A stretch of DNA of 64,000 nucleotides from Altererythrobacter xiamenensis (lineage in GTDB: Bacteria > Pseudomonadota > Alphaproteobacteria > Sphingomonadales > Sphingomonadaceae), in contig NZ_FXWG01000002.1 in NCBI RefSeq assembly GCF_900177715.1, positions 186,001-250,000 on the forward strand, given 5' to 3'. Position numbers and translations under genes: made by a program. Every line of letters starts with the position of its first letter. Position 1 is the first letter of the stretch. Shown here in pieces: positions 45,194 to 53,355 of the stretch. The notes under the pieces are model-generated. The model saw only the letters and a list, made by a program, of their open reading frames with translations. It was not told the origin of the DNA and searched no databases.

Positions 45194-45221
45194 AAAAAGG
45201 CCGGCGATTGAGGCCGGCCTT
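45194..45221 (-). terminator. Two-way terminator between fadD and bactofilin genes
   Basis: AAGGCCGGC (45197-45205), loop GATTGAG, GCCGGCCTT (45213-45221): a 9-bp perfect stem. On the minus strand it is followed by a run of T (45194-45196 and within the arm), so it ends the bactofilin transcript, and it may also end fadD. Confidence 0.85.
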
Positions 45222-45248
45222 CTCGATAATCTGGCAGAATGTGCCGTG

Positions 45249-45749
45249 TCAGCCGGCGAGGCTGAGCTTGGGCTCATCGGGTGATTTGGGCTTCTCGCCG
45301 CCGGGCGCTGCCGGCGCTTGCGCGTTTCCCTCCGCATCGTCCGTACGGCGGTTAGGCATGGCATGGGCGAAGCGGCCTTCGACATGCGCGCCCTGTTCGA
45401 TGGTCAGCGCGTCATACTGCACATCGCCTTCGATGCGAGCACTGCGCAAGACGACCAGTTCGCGTGCGCGGATCGAGCCAACGACCTTGCCTGCAAGGCG
45501 AGCGGTCTCGGCTTCGATGCCGCCGGTGACGACGCTGGTTTCGCCCTGGACGAGCGAGGCGCACTTGATGTCGCCTTCGATCGCGCCATCGACGTGAAGG
45601 TCGGCCGAGGCGCTGATATCGCCCTTGATCGAAACGTCTGATCCGATCACCGAGAAGGTGGAATTGCCGTTGTTGCGGGCTGCCATGGTCGGGGTCTCCG
45701 GTCTAGCGTTGCGCGAGCTCGGGGACTCGTCGGACTTCTTTGAGAACAT
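45249..45749 (-). CDS. bacA: Bactofilin
   Basis: Bactofilins polymerise into membrane-bound beta-helical scaffolds for cell-wall enzymes. The 166-aa protein starts MFSKKSDESPSSRN, as many bactofilins start MFSK, and its core FSVIGSDVSIKGDISASADLHVDGAIEGDIKCASLVQGETSVVTGGIEAETARLAGKVVGSIRARELVVLRSARIEGDVQYDALTIEQGAHVEGRF is a clear DUF583 beta-helix. A Pro/Glu-rich tail follows. ATG 45749 overlaps the upstream M23 gene by 47 bases; ATG 45686 has a better ribosome binding site but drops the MFSK segment. The paired M23 gene suggests the peptidase-bactofilin partnership seen in other bacteria. bacA is used by analogy. Confidence 0.88.
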   Translation of the reverse strand: MFSKKSDESPSSRNARPETPTMAARNNGNSTFSVIGSDVSIKGDISASADLHVDGAIEGDIKCASLVQGETSVVTGGIEAETARLAGKVVGSIRARELVVLRSARIEGDVQYDALTIEQGAHVEGRFAHAMPNRRTDDAEGNAQAPAAPGGEKPKSPDEPKLSLAG

Positions 45750-46857
45750 CGGGGGCGGTCTCCAGGAACGGGCGCGGATTGACCGCGCGGTCATTGATAC
45801 GCACTTCGAAGTGGAGGTGCGGTCCGGTCGAACGACCGGTGCTGCCAATCGCGCCGATCCGGTCGCCCGAAGCGACCTTCTGCCCCACGCGCGAGTGGAA
45901 CTTGGACATATGGGCGTAGCGGGTCATCAGGCCATTGCCGTGGCTGACTTCGACGACCTTGCCGTAACCGGCCTTGCGACCCACGAAGGTGACGGTGCCC
46001 TGCGCCGCGGCATAGATCGGCGAGCCGGTCGGACCGCGGAAATCGAGGCCGCTGTGCATCGCACCGCGCCCGGTGAAGGGATCACGGCGATAGCCGTAGC
46101 TCGATGAAACCATCGGCGCCGAAGTGGGGCTGACCTGCGGAATACCTTCAAGGCCGCGCTCAAGCGCTGACATGCGCGCCAGGCTGAGACCGAGACGCTC
46201 GAAGCGCGGGTCAATCTCGCCATTGGAAGACGTCGCCAGGATCTCCAGCGGACCACCCATCGCGGCGCGTTCTGCATTGCGCAGCATGGTGCGGGGATCG
46301 AGGCCCAGTTTGCGGATGGCCGATTCGGCGCGCTTGGAGCGAACGTCGGCGTAGCGCGTAAGCCGCTCGACATAGGCGAGCTGGCGGGCTTCGATCCGGG
46401 CGAGAGCCGATGCCTCGGGGATCGACGCGCTGACCTGCTCGATCGTAGCCGTGGTTTCCGAAGTCGAATCGGTAACCGTGCCAGTTGCCTTGACGTCGGC
46501 CGGCAGCGCCTCGGTCATCTGCTCGAGAAACTCCTGACGCTTGATCAGGTCCTGAGCGACAGCATCGATATCGTCACGATAGGCATCGACGCGCTCGGTG
46601 GCAGTGGCGACCTTTGCCTCGCGCTCGAGCAGCGACATCCGGTCAGCCTGCGCGCGATATTGCGTCCAGGCCATGGCGCCCATCGAAATTGCCCAGCCCA
46701 TGAGCAGGCCGAGCGTGATGGCTGCAGCTGCGATCTGCACGCGCGATGAGATTTTTATGAAGCGAACCTGGCCCTGCGATCGCATGAAAAACTCGCGATC
46801 CGGAAAGCAGTTACGCAAGCGGGCTCCCCAGCCGCCGGCGGAAACTTGATTTTGCAA
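45703..46857 (-). CDS. M23 (LytM) peptidase, partner of bactofilin
   Basis: The 384-aa protein has one membrane helix (about residues 40-60: RVQIAAAAITLGLLMGWAISMG), a coiled-coil region and a C-terminal M23 domain with RDPFTGRGAMHSGLDF and RSTGPHLHFEVRIN, so the zinc residues are intact. Coordinates use the TTG at 46857, which keeps WGARLRNCFPDREFFMRSQGQVRFI; ATG 46785 (MRSQGQVRFI) is the next start. The gene is next to and overlaps bactofilin, as in Helicobacter and Caulobacter-type modules that set cell shape. The 5' gap to proA is 279 bases. Confidence 0.9.
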   Translation of the reverse strand: MQNQVSAGGWGARLRNCFPDREFFMRSQGQVRFIKISSRVQIAAAAITLGLLMGWAISMGAMAWTQYRAQADRMSLLEREAKVATATERVDAYRDDIDAVAQDLIKRQEFLEQMTEALPADVKATGTVTDSTSETTATIEQVSASIPEASALARIEARQLAYVERLTRYADVRSKRAESAIRKLGLDPRTMLRNAERAAMGGPLEILATSSNGEIDPRFERLGLSLARMSALERGLEGIPQVSPTSAPMVSSSYGYRRDPFTGRGAMHSGLDFRGPTGSPIYAAAQGTVTFVGRKAGYGKVVEVSHGNGLMTRYAHMSKFHSRVGQKVASGDRIGAIGSTGRSTGPHLHFEVRINDRAVNPRPFLETAPDVLKEVRRVPELAQR

Positions 46858-47136
46858 AACGACCCCTTCGGTTTTTGCTTATTTGACCCGGCGATGCCGT
46901 TACCATTGCGACCATGATGCGTCGAATCTGCGACCCTGTGTAACGGGCGAGTCGAAGGACTCTCGCGATGAGTTGTTTAAATCGGCAAATTCCTACCGGG
47001 AAATTAAGGAACAACACCGCTTTTCATGCGTTTGCGCGACGACCCCCTTTACGACCCATCGCCCCTCACCCGGGGGGGCAGCGGCGATAGAATCGCCGCC
47101 TGACAGTTCCTCCAGCTAATGCTAGGGCGCCTCTCC
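46858..47136. promoter_or_regulatory. Divergent promoter region between the M23 peptidase and proA
   Basis: 279 bases. It is AT-richer than the flanking genes and contains imperfect inverted sequence around 46973-47012 (GTTGTTTAA...GGAACAAC). No gene is credible. Presumably holds both promoters. Confidence 0.35.
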
Positions 47137-48414
47137 ATGGCTACACTTGCAAAAACACAAACCGAAAACCCCACCGAAATCATCGAATCGCTTGCCCGCG
47201 AGGGGCGCGAGGCGCAACGCCGTCTCGCCCTCATGGGTGATGCCGAAAAAGCCGCCGCCCTCCGCGCCGCGGCCGCGGCCTTGCGTGAAGACGAGGCAGC
47301 CATTCTGGAGGCCAATGCGAAGGACGTGGCGGCAGGCGAGGCTAACGGCCTCTCCGGCGCGATGCTCGACCGCCTGCGGCTTGATTCGCAGCGGATCGAC
47401 GCGATGGCCTCGGGCGTCGAGGCGGTTGCATCGCTGCCCGACCCGGTCGGGGAAGTCATCGATCGTTCCACCCCGCCCAATGGCCTGCAGCTTTCGCGGG
47501 TTCGCATCCCGATAGGCCTGATCGGCATCATCTACGAAAGCCGCCCGAACGTGACCGCCGATGCCGCGGCACTGTGTGTGCGCGCAGGCAATGCCGTGCT
47601 GCTGCGCGGCGGTAGCGAGGCGGTGCATTCGAATCGCGCGATCGAGGCCGCCATGGCGCGCGGCCTCGCCAGCGAAGGCGTACCCGAAGGTGCGGTGCAA
47701 TTGCTCCCGACGCAGGATCGCGCCGCAGTCGGTGCCATGTTGGCAGCGGCCGGCCTCATCGACATGATCGTGCCGCGCGGCGGCAAGAGCCTGGTCGAGC
47801 GCGTGCAGAAGGATGCGCGCGTGCCGGTGCTCGCCCACCTCGACGGCATCTGCCACACCTATATTCACGAAGCTGCCGATCCGGCGATGGCGAAGGAGCT
47901 CGCACTCAATGCCAAGCTGCGCCGGACCGGAATCTGCGGTGCGATGGAAACGCTGCTGATCGATTCGAACTTTTCCGAAGCGAAGGGCGTTGTCGACGCC
48001 CTGCTGGAGCAAGGCTGCGAAATCCGCGGAGACGAGCGCATCCTGGCGCTCGATTCGCGTATCCAGGCAGCATCTTCCGAAGATTGGGACACCGAATATC
48101 TCGATTCGATCCTTTCTGTCGCCATGGTCGATGGCCTCGACGAAGCGCTGGCGCATATCGCCGCCCATTCTTCGGGCCACACCGATGCCATCGTGACGTC
48201 GGATGACGCGGTGGCCGAGCGTTTCCTCGCGGAAGTCGACAGCGCGATCGTGATGCACAATGCCTCGACCCAGTTCGCCGATGGCGCGGAGTTCGGCCTT
48301 GGCGCCGAGATCGGCATCGCGACCGGACGTTTGCATGCGCGCGGTCCGGTCGCGCTCGAAGGGCTGACCACCTACAAGTGGCAGGCGCGCGGAGCCGGAC
48401 AGGCGAGGCCCTGA
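47137..48414 (+). CDS. proA: Gamma-glutamyl phosphate reductase ProA
   Basis: ProA reduces gamma-glutamyl phosphate to glutamate semialdehyde in proline synthesis. The protein (about 425 aa from ATG 47137) has the ALDH-like motifs ESRPNVTADAAALCVRAGNAVLLRGGSEA, VPRGGKSLVERVQ, the catalytic Cys in RRTGICGAMETLL, and FGLGAEIGIATGRLHARGPVALEGLTTYKW. ATG 47119 would add six residues; 47137 has AGGG upstream. It starts an ordered run proA-nadD-rsfS-rlmH-envC-ctpA, close to the arrangement in other alphaproteobacteria. Confidence 0.96.
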   Translation: MATLAKTQTENPTEIIESLAREGREAQRRLALMGDAEKAAALRAAAAALREDEAAILEANAKDVAAGEANGLSGAMLDRLRLDSQRIDAMASGVEAVASLPDPVGEVIDRSTPPNGLQLSRVRIPIGLIGIIYESRPNVTADAAALCVRAGNAVLLRGGSEAVHSNRAIEAAMARGLASEGVPEGAVQLLPTQDRAAVGAMLAAAGLIDMIVPRGGKSLVERVQKDARVPVLAHLDGICHTYIHEAADPAMAKELALNAKLRRTGICGAMETLLIDSNFSEAKGVVDALLEQGCEIRGDERILALDSRIQAASSEDWDTEYLDSILSVAMVDGLDEALAHIAAHSSGHTDAIVTSDDAVAERFLAEVDSAIVMHNASTQFADGAEFGLGAEIGIATGRLHARGPVALEGLTTYKWQARGAGQARP

Positions 48415-48422
48415 CGTCATAG

Positions 48423-49070
48423 ATGGGCAAACGCGTCGGTCTGCTCGGGGGTAGTTTCAACCCTGCCCACGGCGGGCATCGCCGGATTTCGCTCTTCGCA
48501 AGGAAAGCGCTCGGCCTCGACGAGGTCTGGTGGCTGGTTTCACCCGGTAATCCATTGAAGCCGAAGAAAGGCATGGCCCCGCTCGAAGCGCGGCTTGCCT
48601 CGGCGATGGCGCAGGCGCGTCGCGCCCCGATCGTGCCCACCGCGATCGAGCGCGAGTTGGGCACGCGTTACACGGTCGACACGCTGGCGGCGCTGCAAAA
48701 CCGCTACGCGAAGCACGAGTTCGTATGGCTCATGGGCTCGGACAATCTGGCGCAATTTCACCGCTGGCGCGACTGGCGCGGCATTGCGCGAATGATGGCG
48801 ATTGCGGTTATCGCAAGGCCCGGCTATGATGCGCATGCTTTGGCGAGCCCCGCCATGGCCTGGCTCAGACGCTATCGAGTGCCTGCTGCCAGCTTTGCAA
48901 CCCGGGGCAGATGGAGCGCACCGGCACTGGTGTTATTGCGTTTCGATCCCGATCCACGTTCGGCAACGGCCATTCGCCGCGCCGAACCCGATTGGGCGGC
49001 GCAGTTCGCAGGAAAACCGGTCAGGGATCCACTCACGCATCATCTGGTAAATCCTGAGGAGGGGATATGA
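48423..49070 (+). CDS. nadD: Nicotinate-nucleotide adenylyltransferase NadD
   Basis: NadD makes deamido-NAD from nicotinate mononucleotide and ATP. The 215-aa protein has the HIGH-like signature LLGGSFNPAHGGHRRISLFARK, the WWLVSPGNPLK loop, and the ISSTxIR-equivalent PRSATAIR. The start ATG 48423 is 8 bases after proA. The NAD pathway role and length fit. It is followed by rsfS 66 bases later. Confidence 0.95.
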   Translation: MGKRVGLLGGSFNPAHGGHRRISLFARKALGLDEVWWLVSPGNPLKPKKGMAPLEARLASAMAQARRAPIVPTAIERELGTRYTVDTLAALQNRYAKHEFVWLMGSDNLAQFHRWRDWRGIARMMAIAVIARPGYDAHALASPAMAWLRRYRVPAASFATRGRWSAPALVLLRFDPDPRSATAIRRAEPDWAAQFAGKPVRDPLTHHLVNPEEGI

Positions 49071-49136
49071 GGCGCATTTCGTGCGTTGATCATCCCATGG
49101 ACCTCATCCCCACAATTCGGAGACGTGATTTCGCCT

Positions 49137-49559
49137 ATGCAACAGGCGCAAAACCTGTCGGCTGCTGCCGACGCCAAAACCAGCCCGGCACCTGCCATGA
49201 CTGCATCTGATCAATCCAGCGAATTGCACGATCTCGTGATGACGCAGCTCGATGACGATCAGGCGCAGGAGATTGTGTCGATCCCGCTCGAGGGAAAGAG
49301 CTCGATCGCCGACCACATGGTCATCGCCTCGGGTCGATCGACCCGTCAGGTCGCCTCGATCGCGCAAAAACTCGCCGAGAAGATCAAGCAGTCCGGTTTC
49401 GGACCGGTCCGCGTCGAAGGCCTCCCGGCCGCCGACTGGGTTCTGATCGATGCCGGTGACGTCGTGGTGCACCTCTTCCGCCCCGAAGTACGCAGCTTCT
49501 ACAATCTCGAGCGGATGTGGGGCTTCGAAGGCGGCGAAGCGGCGGTCGGCACGGCGTAA
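49137..49559 (+). CDS. rsfS: Ribosomal silencing factor RsfS
   Basis: RsfS binds ribosomal protein L14 and blocks subunit joining in poor nutrients. The 140-aa protein has SSELHDLVMTQLDDDQAQEIVSIPLEGKSSIADHMVIASGRSTRQVASIAQKLAEKIKQSGFGPVRVEGLPAADWVLIDAGDVVVHLFRPEVRSFYNLERMWG, the whole RsfS/Iojap fold. An Ala/Ser-rich 30-residue N-terminal stretch precedes it. I choose ATG 49137; upstream in-frame starts at 49086 and GTG 49125 exist. Two hairpins lie between it and rlmH. Confidence 0.92.
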   Translation: MQQAQNLSAAADAKTSPAPAMTASDQSSELHDLVMTQLDDDQAQEIVSIPLEGKSSIADHMVIASGRSTRQVASIAQKLAEKIKQSGFGPVRVEGLPAADWVLIDAGDVVVHLFRPEVRSFYNLERMWGFEGGEAAVGTA

Positions 49560-49614
49560 TTTTCTGCGCTACCGGCCTTTGGCCTACTTGAGCGCGGGAA
49601 CCATCATATCGGAC

Positions 49615-49647
49615 GGGCGGTCGCCCTAGCGATCCGCTGAGCGGATC
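49615..49647 (+). promoter_or_regulatory. Twin hairpins between rsfS and rlmH
   Basis: GGGCG-GT-CGCCC (49615-49626) and GATCCGC-TGA-GCGGATC (49631-49647), the latter a 7-bp stem with 3-base loop followed by GGTTGGCTTTTATT. They may attenuate or terminate transcription, or act in the leader of rlmH. Confidence 0.5.
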
Positions 49648-49675
49648 GGTTGGCTTTTATTCTGAGGGTTGCGCT

Positions 49676-50098
49676 ATCTTTCTTCATGTCATCGCGCGCG
49701 GGAAGATCGGCCGGTCTCCGGAGGCCGAGCTTGTCGAACGTTACGAAAAGCGGCTGAGCTGGCCGGTCAAGCTGACCGAATTGCCCGAGACCGGCGGGCG
49801 CATCCCCGAGCCGCAATCACCACTCAAGACGGTTCTGCTCGACGAGAAGGGCAAGAACCTTTCCTCCGAACAACTCGCGGACATTGTCGGGCGCTGGCGC
49901 GATGACGGCATGCGCGAGGCGCGTTTCGTGCTGGGCGCGGCGGACGGACATTCGGAGCAGGAACGCGCCGAGGCCGATCTGCTGCTCGCCTTCGGCAAGG
50001 CGACCTGGCCGCATCTGATGGCGCGCGCGATGCTGATGGAACAGCTCTACCGGGTGACGACGATCCTTGCCGGACACCCCTATCATCGGGCAGGTTGA
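49676..50098 (+). CDS. rlmH: 23S rRNA (pseudouridine1915-N3)-methyltransferase RlmH, with atypical start
   Basis: RlmH methylates pseudouridine 1915 of 23S rRNA (SPOUT family). From 49676 the frame reads IFLHVIARGKIGRSPEAELVERYEKRLSWPVKLTELPETGGRIP, then VLLDEKGKNLSSEQ, FVLGAADGHSEQERAEADLLLAFGKATWPHLMARAMLMEQLYRVTTILAGHPYHRAG; the knot motifs and C-terminal HPYHR match RlmH. No ATG, GTG or TTG lies in frame near the expected N-terminus; the homologous start would be ATC 49676, with GAGGG 7 bases upstream. A TTG at 49669 is in a different frame, so a one-base frameshift is an alternative. TTG 49781 would lose the N-terminal third. Confidence 0.75.
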   Translation: MFLHVIARGKIGRSPEAELVERYEKRLSWPVKLTELPETGGRIPEPQSPLKTVLLDEKGKNLSSEQLADIVGRWRDDGMREARFVLGAADGHSEQERAEADLLLAFGKATWPHLMARAMLMEQLYRVTTILAGHPYHRAG

Positions 50099-50102
50099 TC
50101 GC

Positions 50103-51341
50103 ATGACGATCCGTGCAGCCTTCCTTTCCCTGATTGCCGCCAGCGGACTGTGCGTGGCCGCCATGCATGCACTGACCGGAAGCGCCGATGCACAAGGGGC
50201 GAGCAGTTTCGCCTCACCTGCCGAGGCTCGCGCCGAACTGAACCGCGCACAGCAGCAGGCCCGCGAAGCGGCGGCGCGGGCGGAGAGATTGGCCGAGCAG
50301 GCCAATCGCGCAGAGCGGACCGCCGATCGCTCGGCGCGAGAAGCGGCCGCGCTTGCAGCGCGCATCCAGCAGGCCGAAGCGAATATCGCGGCAAGCGAAG
50401 CGCGATTGGCACTCATTACCGACCAGCGCCGCGTGCTCGACGCGCGGCTGGCCGAGCGGCAGCAGCCGATAGTGCGGCTGACAGGAGCGCTCCAGAACAT
50501 GGCGCGCCGCCCATTGGCGCTCTCGGCCCTGCGGCCCGGTTCGCTCAAGGACACGGTCTATGTTCGCGCGGTGCTGGAGACGACGGTTCCCGAGATACGC
50601 GGCCGCACCGCATCGCTTCGCGCTGAACTTGCGCAGAGCCGGGCGCTGGAAGAAAGCGCAGCCGGCACTCTCGCCGATCTTCGGGCCCAGCAGGACACGC
50701 TTGAACAGCGGCGCCGGTCGCTTGCCGCGATGGAGCAGCGCCAGCGCCGCGCCTCGCGCGAAGCGAGCGGCATTGCCGTGCGTGAAAGCGAGCGCGCTTT
50801 GGCCTTGTCCGAACAGGCCCGCGATCTGGACGACCTCGTCGACGAACTCGGTGCAGCCGCGAGTCTGCGACAGGAGCTTGCTGCGCTGCCAGGTCCCATC
50901 ATTCGCCCGGCCCGGCCGGGTCAATCCCAAGTTGCGCAAAACGTGCGCCCGTCGCCTTCGCCCAGCGCAACCAGCCCTCCGAGCGACTTCCAGTTGCCGG
51001 TCGATGGCCGGATCCTGACCGGCTTTGGTGCCGCAGGCGACGCCGGCGCGGTCAGCAGCGGACTTACGCTGGCGCCTCGCGGTGGCGCTCAGATCGTTTC
51101 ACCCGGCCGCGGCCAGGTTGCATTTGCCGGACCCTATCGCGGATTTGGGCAGATCGTCATTGTCGAACATGCCAATGGCTGGACCAGTCTTATCACCGGA
51201 TTGGCAAAATCGAATGTGACGATAGGTGAGGATCTGGTTGGCGGAAGCCCGCTCGGGACAGCCGCGGAAGACGCTTCGCCGATAACCTTCGAGCTACGCC
51301 GAGAGGGAGAACCGGTGAACCCGCTGGAATACATGGGCTGA
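50103..51341 (+). CDS. envC: EnvC-like murein hydrolase activator (degenerate LytM)
   Basis: EnvC-type proteins activate cell-division amidases. The 412-aa protein has an N-terminal signal (MTIRAAFLSLIAASGLCVAAMHALTGSADA), a long coiled coil rich in Ala, Arg, Glu and Gln (residues about 40-250), and a C-terminal LytM-like domain (GRILTGFGAAGDAGAVSSGLTLAPRGGAQIVSPGRGQVAFAGPYRGFGQIVIVEHANGWTSLITGL). The M23 zinc residues are missing: where HxxxD is expected it has SSGLT, and where HxH is expected it has TFELR. It should therefore be a catalytically dead activator. ATG 50103 is chosen. It is followed by ctpA. Confidence 0.85.
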   Translation: MTIRAAFLSLIAASGLCVAAMHALTGSADAQGASSFASPAEARAELNRAQQQAREAAARAERLAEQANRAERTADRSAREAAALAARIQQAEANIAASEARLALITDQRRVLDARLAERQQPIVRLTGALQNMARRPLALSALRPGSLKDTVYVRAVLETTVPEIRGRTASLRAELAQSRALEESAAGTLADLRAQQDTLEQRRRSLAAMEQRQRRASREASGIAVRESERALALSEQARDLDDLVDELGAAASLRQELAALPGPIIRPARPGQSQVAQNVRPSPSPSATSPPSDFQLPVDGRILTGFGAAGDAGAVSSGLTLAPRGGAQIVSPGRGQVAFAGPYRGFGQIVIVEHANGWTSLITGLAKSNVTIGEDLVGGSPLGTAAEDASPITFELRREGEPVNPLEYMG

Positions 51342-51517
51342 TATCGGCAGTTCGTGGAATATCGCGGGCATTGGCCCGGCGTGTTTGCCAAGAGAGTATC
51401 GAGCGATGTGCATCATCATCGCGGGACTCGCGCCATTGCGGGACGCGGCTCACGCAATCATCTGGCGTTCAGCACCCTCCCGCTATACACTCGCGCAAAA
51501 CAGGAGCTGTTTAGCCG

Positions 51518-52855
51518 ATGAAACCCGCCGCATTTTTCCGCACAGCCGCGCTCGTTACCGCGGTTGCGCTCATTCCGGCCACGACCGCCACGATGGCGCA
51601 GGTCGATGGTCGCGCCGGTCCGCAATTCGCCAAGCTGTTCGCCGCCTATCAGCGGATCAAGGCGAGCTATGTCGAGCCGGTGGAGGACGAGCAGCTCATT
51701 CGCGGCGCCATCGACGGGATGCTCAGCTCGCTCGATCCGCATTCCGCCTATGTCGATGGACAGTCGCTCGAGCGGCTCAACACTTTGATCGACGGCAACT
51801 ATTCGGGTCTCGGCCTCTCGGTCGTCATGGATGACGGCGCGGTCAAGGTGATCTCCCCCTTCCGCGGCAGCCCGGCTGAACAGGCCGGCGTCAAGGCCGG
51901 CGACTATATCACCCATCTCGACGGCAAGCTGATTTACGGCGGAGATCTCGACGAAGCGGTCGCCCAGATGCGCGGTCCTGCGGGCACTTCGATCCAGCTG
52001 ACGATCTTCCGCCCCGGCCGCGACGAACCGCTCGAAGTCGACGTGACGCGCGGCGTGATCGAACTCGAACCGGTCACGCACAAGCTTGAAGCGGGCAATG
52101 TCGGTGTGATTACGGTCAACGAGTTCTCGGCCGATGTCGGCCGCGATGTGCTTTCCTCGTGGAACGAACTCCAGCGTGAGGCAGCGGGCCGGATGACGGG
52201 CCTCGTTCTCGATCTTCGTTCGAACCCGGGCGGTTCGCTCGATGAGGCTGTCGCGCTGTCGGATCTCTTCCTCGACAAGGGACGGATCGTCTCGCAGCGC
52301 GGACGCGCTCGCGGCGAAACCCTGCTCTACGACGCCGAGACCGTTTTCCGCGGCGACATGGCCAAGGGTACGCCGGTCATCGTGCTGATCGATGCAGGTT
52401 CCGCTTCGGCGTCCGAAATTGTCGCCGGTGCGCTGCAGGATCATCGCCGCGCGCTGATCATGGGCGAACGCAGCTTCGGCAAGGGCAGCGTCCAGTCGCT
52501 CCTGCCGCTCGGCCGCGATTCAGCGCTGAAGCTGACCACCGCGCGCTATTACACGCCGGCGGGTCATTCGGTGCAGGAGGGCGGGATCAAGCCAGATATC
52601 GCCGTCCCGCAGCTATCCGACCCTGACCTTGCCAAGCGCAGCAAATACCAGATGCGCGAAAGCGACCTGCGAGGCCACCTTGTCAACGAGCTTGGCCTTG
52701 AGGACGAAGCGCTCGAGGCGGACAAGCAGACCGATCCGCGCTTCAAGCTGACCGCGGAGGAGCTTGAGGAACAGGGGGTCGAGGACTTCCAGCTGCATTA
52801 TGCGCTTGAAACGCTGCGGCGCACCACGCCCAGTTCCGTAGCGCTACGCGACTGA
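51518..52855 (+). CDS. ctpA: C-terminal processing peptidase CtpA (S41 family)
   Basis: S41 serine peptidase exported to the periplasm. The 445-aa protein has a signal peptide (MKPAAFFRTAALVTAVALIPATTATMAQ), N-terminal FAAYQRIKASYVEPVEDEQLIRGAIDGMLSSLDPHSAYVD, a PDZ domain (GLGLSVVMDDGAVKVISPFRGSPAEQAGVKAGDYI), and the catalytic core GLVLDLRSNPGGSLDEAVALSDLF, AGSASASEIVAGAL (Ser at about 295-299) and GERSFGKGSVQ (Lys322). Both residues of the Ser-Lys dyad are present. The region 51342-51517 before it is gene-free. It is close to envC, as in other alphaproteobacteria. Confidence 0.93.
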   Translation: MKPAAFFRTAALVTAVALIPATTATMAQVDGRAGPQFAKLFAAYQRIKASYVEPVEDEQLIRGAIDGMLSSLDPHSAYVDGQSLERLNTLIDGNYSGLGLSVVMDDGAVKVISPFRGSPAEQAGVKAGDYITHLDGKLIYGGDLDEAVAQMRGPAGTSIQLTIFRPGRDEPLEVDVTRGVIELEPVTHKLEAGNVGVITVNEFSADVGRDVLSSWNELQREAAGRMTGLVLDLRSNPGGSLDEAVALSDLFLDKGRIVSQRGRARGETLLYDAETVFRGDMAKGTPVIVLIDAGSASASEIVAGALQDHRRALIMGERSFGKGSVQSLLPLGRDSALKLTTARYYTPAGHSVQEGGIKPDIAVPQLSDPDLAKRSKYQMRESDLRGHLVNELGLEDEALEADKQTDPRFKLTAEELEEQGVEDFQLHYALETLRRTTPSSVALRD

Positions 52856-52871
52856 CGGACGAGTCGCCATC

Positions 52872-53345
52872 ATGGTGAAAGGCCCCGAGGCCCGATTGGC
52901 GCAAGCCCTGGCGATCGGCCTGCCGGCAGTACTGCTCGGCGGGGCTTACATCTCGCAATATGGCTTTGGCCTCTTCCCGTGCGAGATGTGCTGGTGGCAG
53001 CGCTATCCTCACTTTGCGGCGATCGGCTTTGCCGCGCTGTCCTATGTCGTCGCGCCACGCCGCCTCTGGATCGCGCTGGCGGGCATCGCGATCCTCATCT
53101 CGGGCCTGATCGGCGGTTTCCATGCGGGTGTCGAATATGGCTGGTGGGAAGGCATCACGGGATGCTCGACCGCGCTCGATCCGAACATCGACCCGATGGA
53201 TGCGGTCATGAACGCCCCGCTGGTCCGTTGTGACGTCGCTCCCTGGGATCTGTTCGGAATCTCGCTCGCCGGATGGAACTTCCTCTTTTCGACTTTCGGC
53301 GGCCTCGCAGTCCTCACCCTGTTAAAGCGCGCGAAGACGTACTAG
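52872..53345 (+). CDS. dsbB: Disulfide bond formation protein DsbB
   Basis: DsbB reoxidises DsbA using quinones. The 157-aa protein has four membrane helices and the two Cys pairs: FPCEMCWWQRYPH (C37, C40) in the first periplasmic loop and ITGCSTAL / LVRCDVAPWDLFG (C98, C120) in the second. WQR next to the CxxC and the DLFGISLAGWNF stretch are DsbB hallmarks. ATG 52872 is used. It is 16 bases after ctpA and 10 before coq7. Confidence 0.93.
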   Translation: MVKGPEARLAQALAIGLPAVLLGGAYISQYGFGLFPCEMCWWQRYPHFAAIGFAALSYVVAPRRLWIALAGIAILISGLIGGFHAGVEYGWWEGITGCSTALDPNIDPMDAVMNAPLVRCDVAPWDLFGISLAGWNFLFSTFGGLAVLTLLKRAKTY

Positions 53346-53355
53346 ATCGGTGCCT

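Noticed and set aside
47122-48420. Long minus-strand open frame (432 codons) opposite proA
   Set aside because: Antisense shadow of proA; no recognisable domain, biased composition (His/Arg/Asp), while proA is fully conserved.
49781-50098. rlmH starting at TTG 49781
   Set aside because: This start removes the conserved LHVIARGKIGRSPEAELVERY segment that is plainly coded upstream in the same frame.
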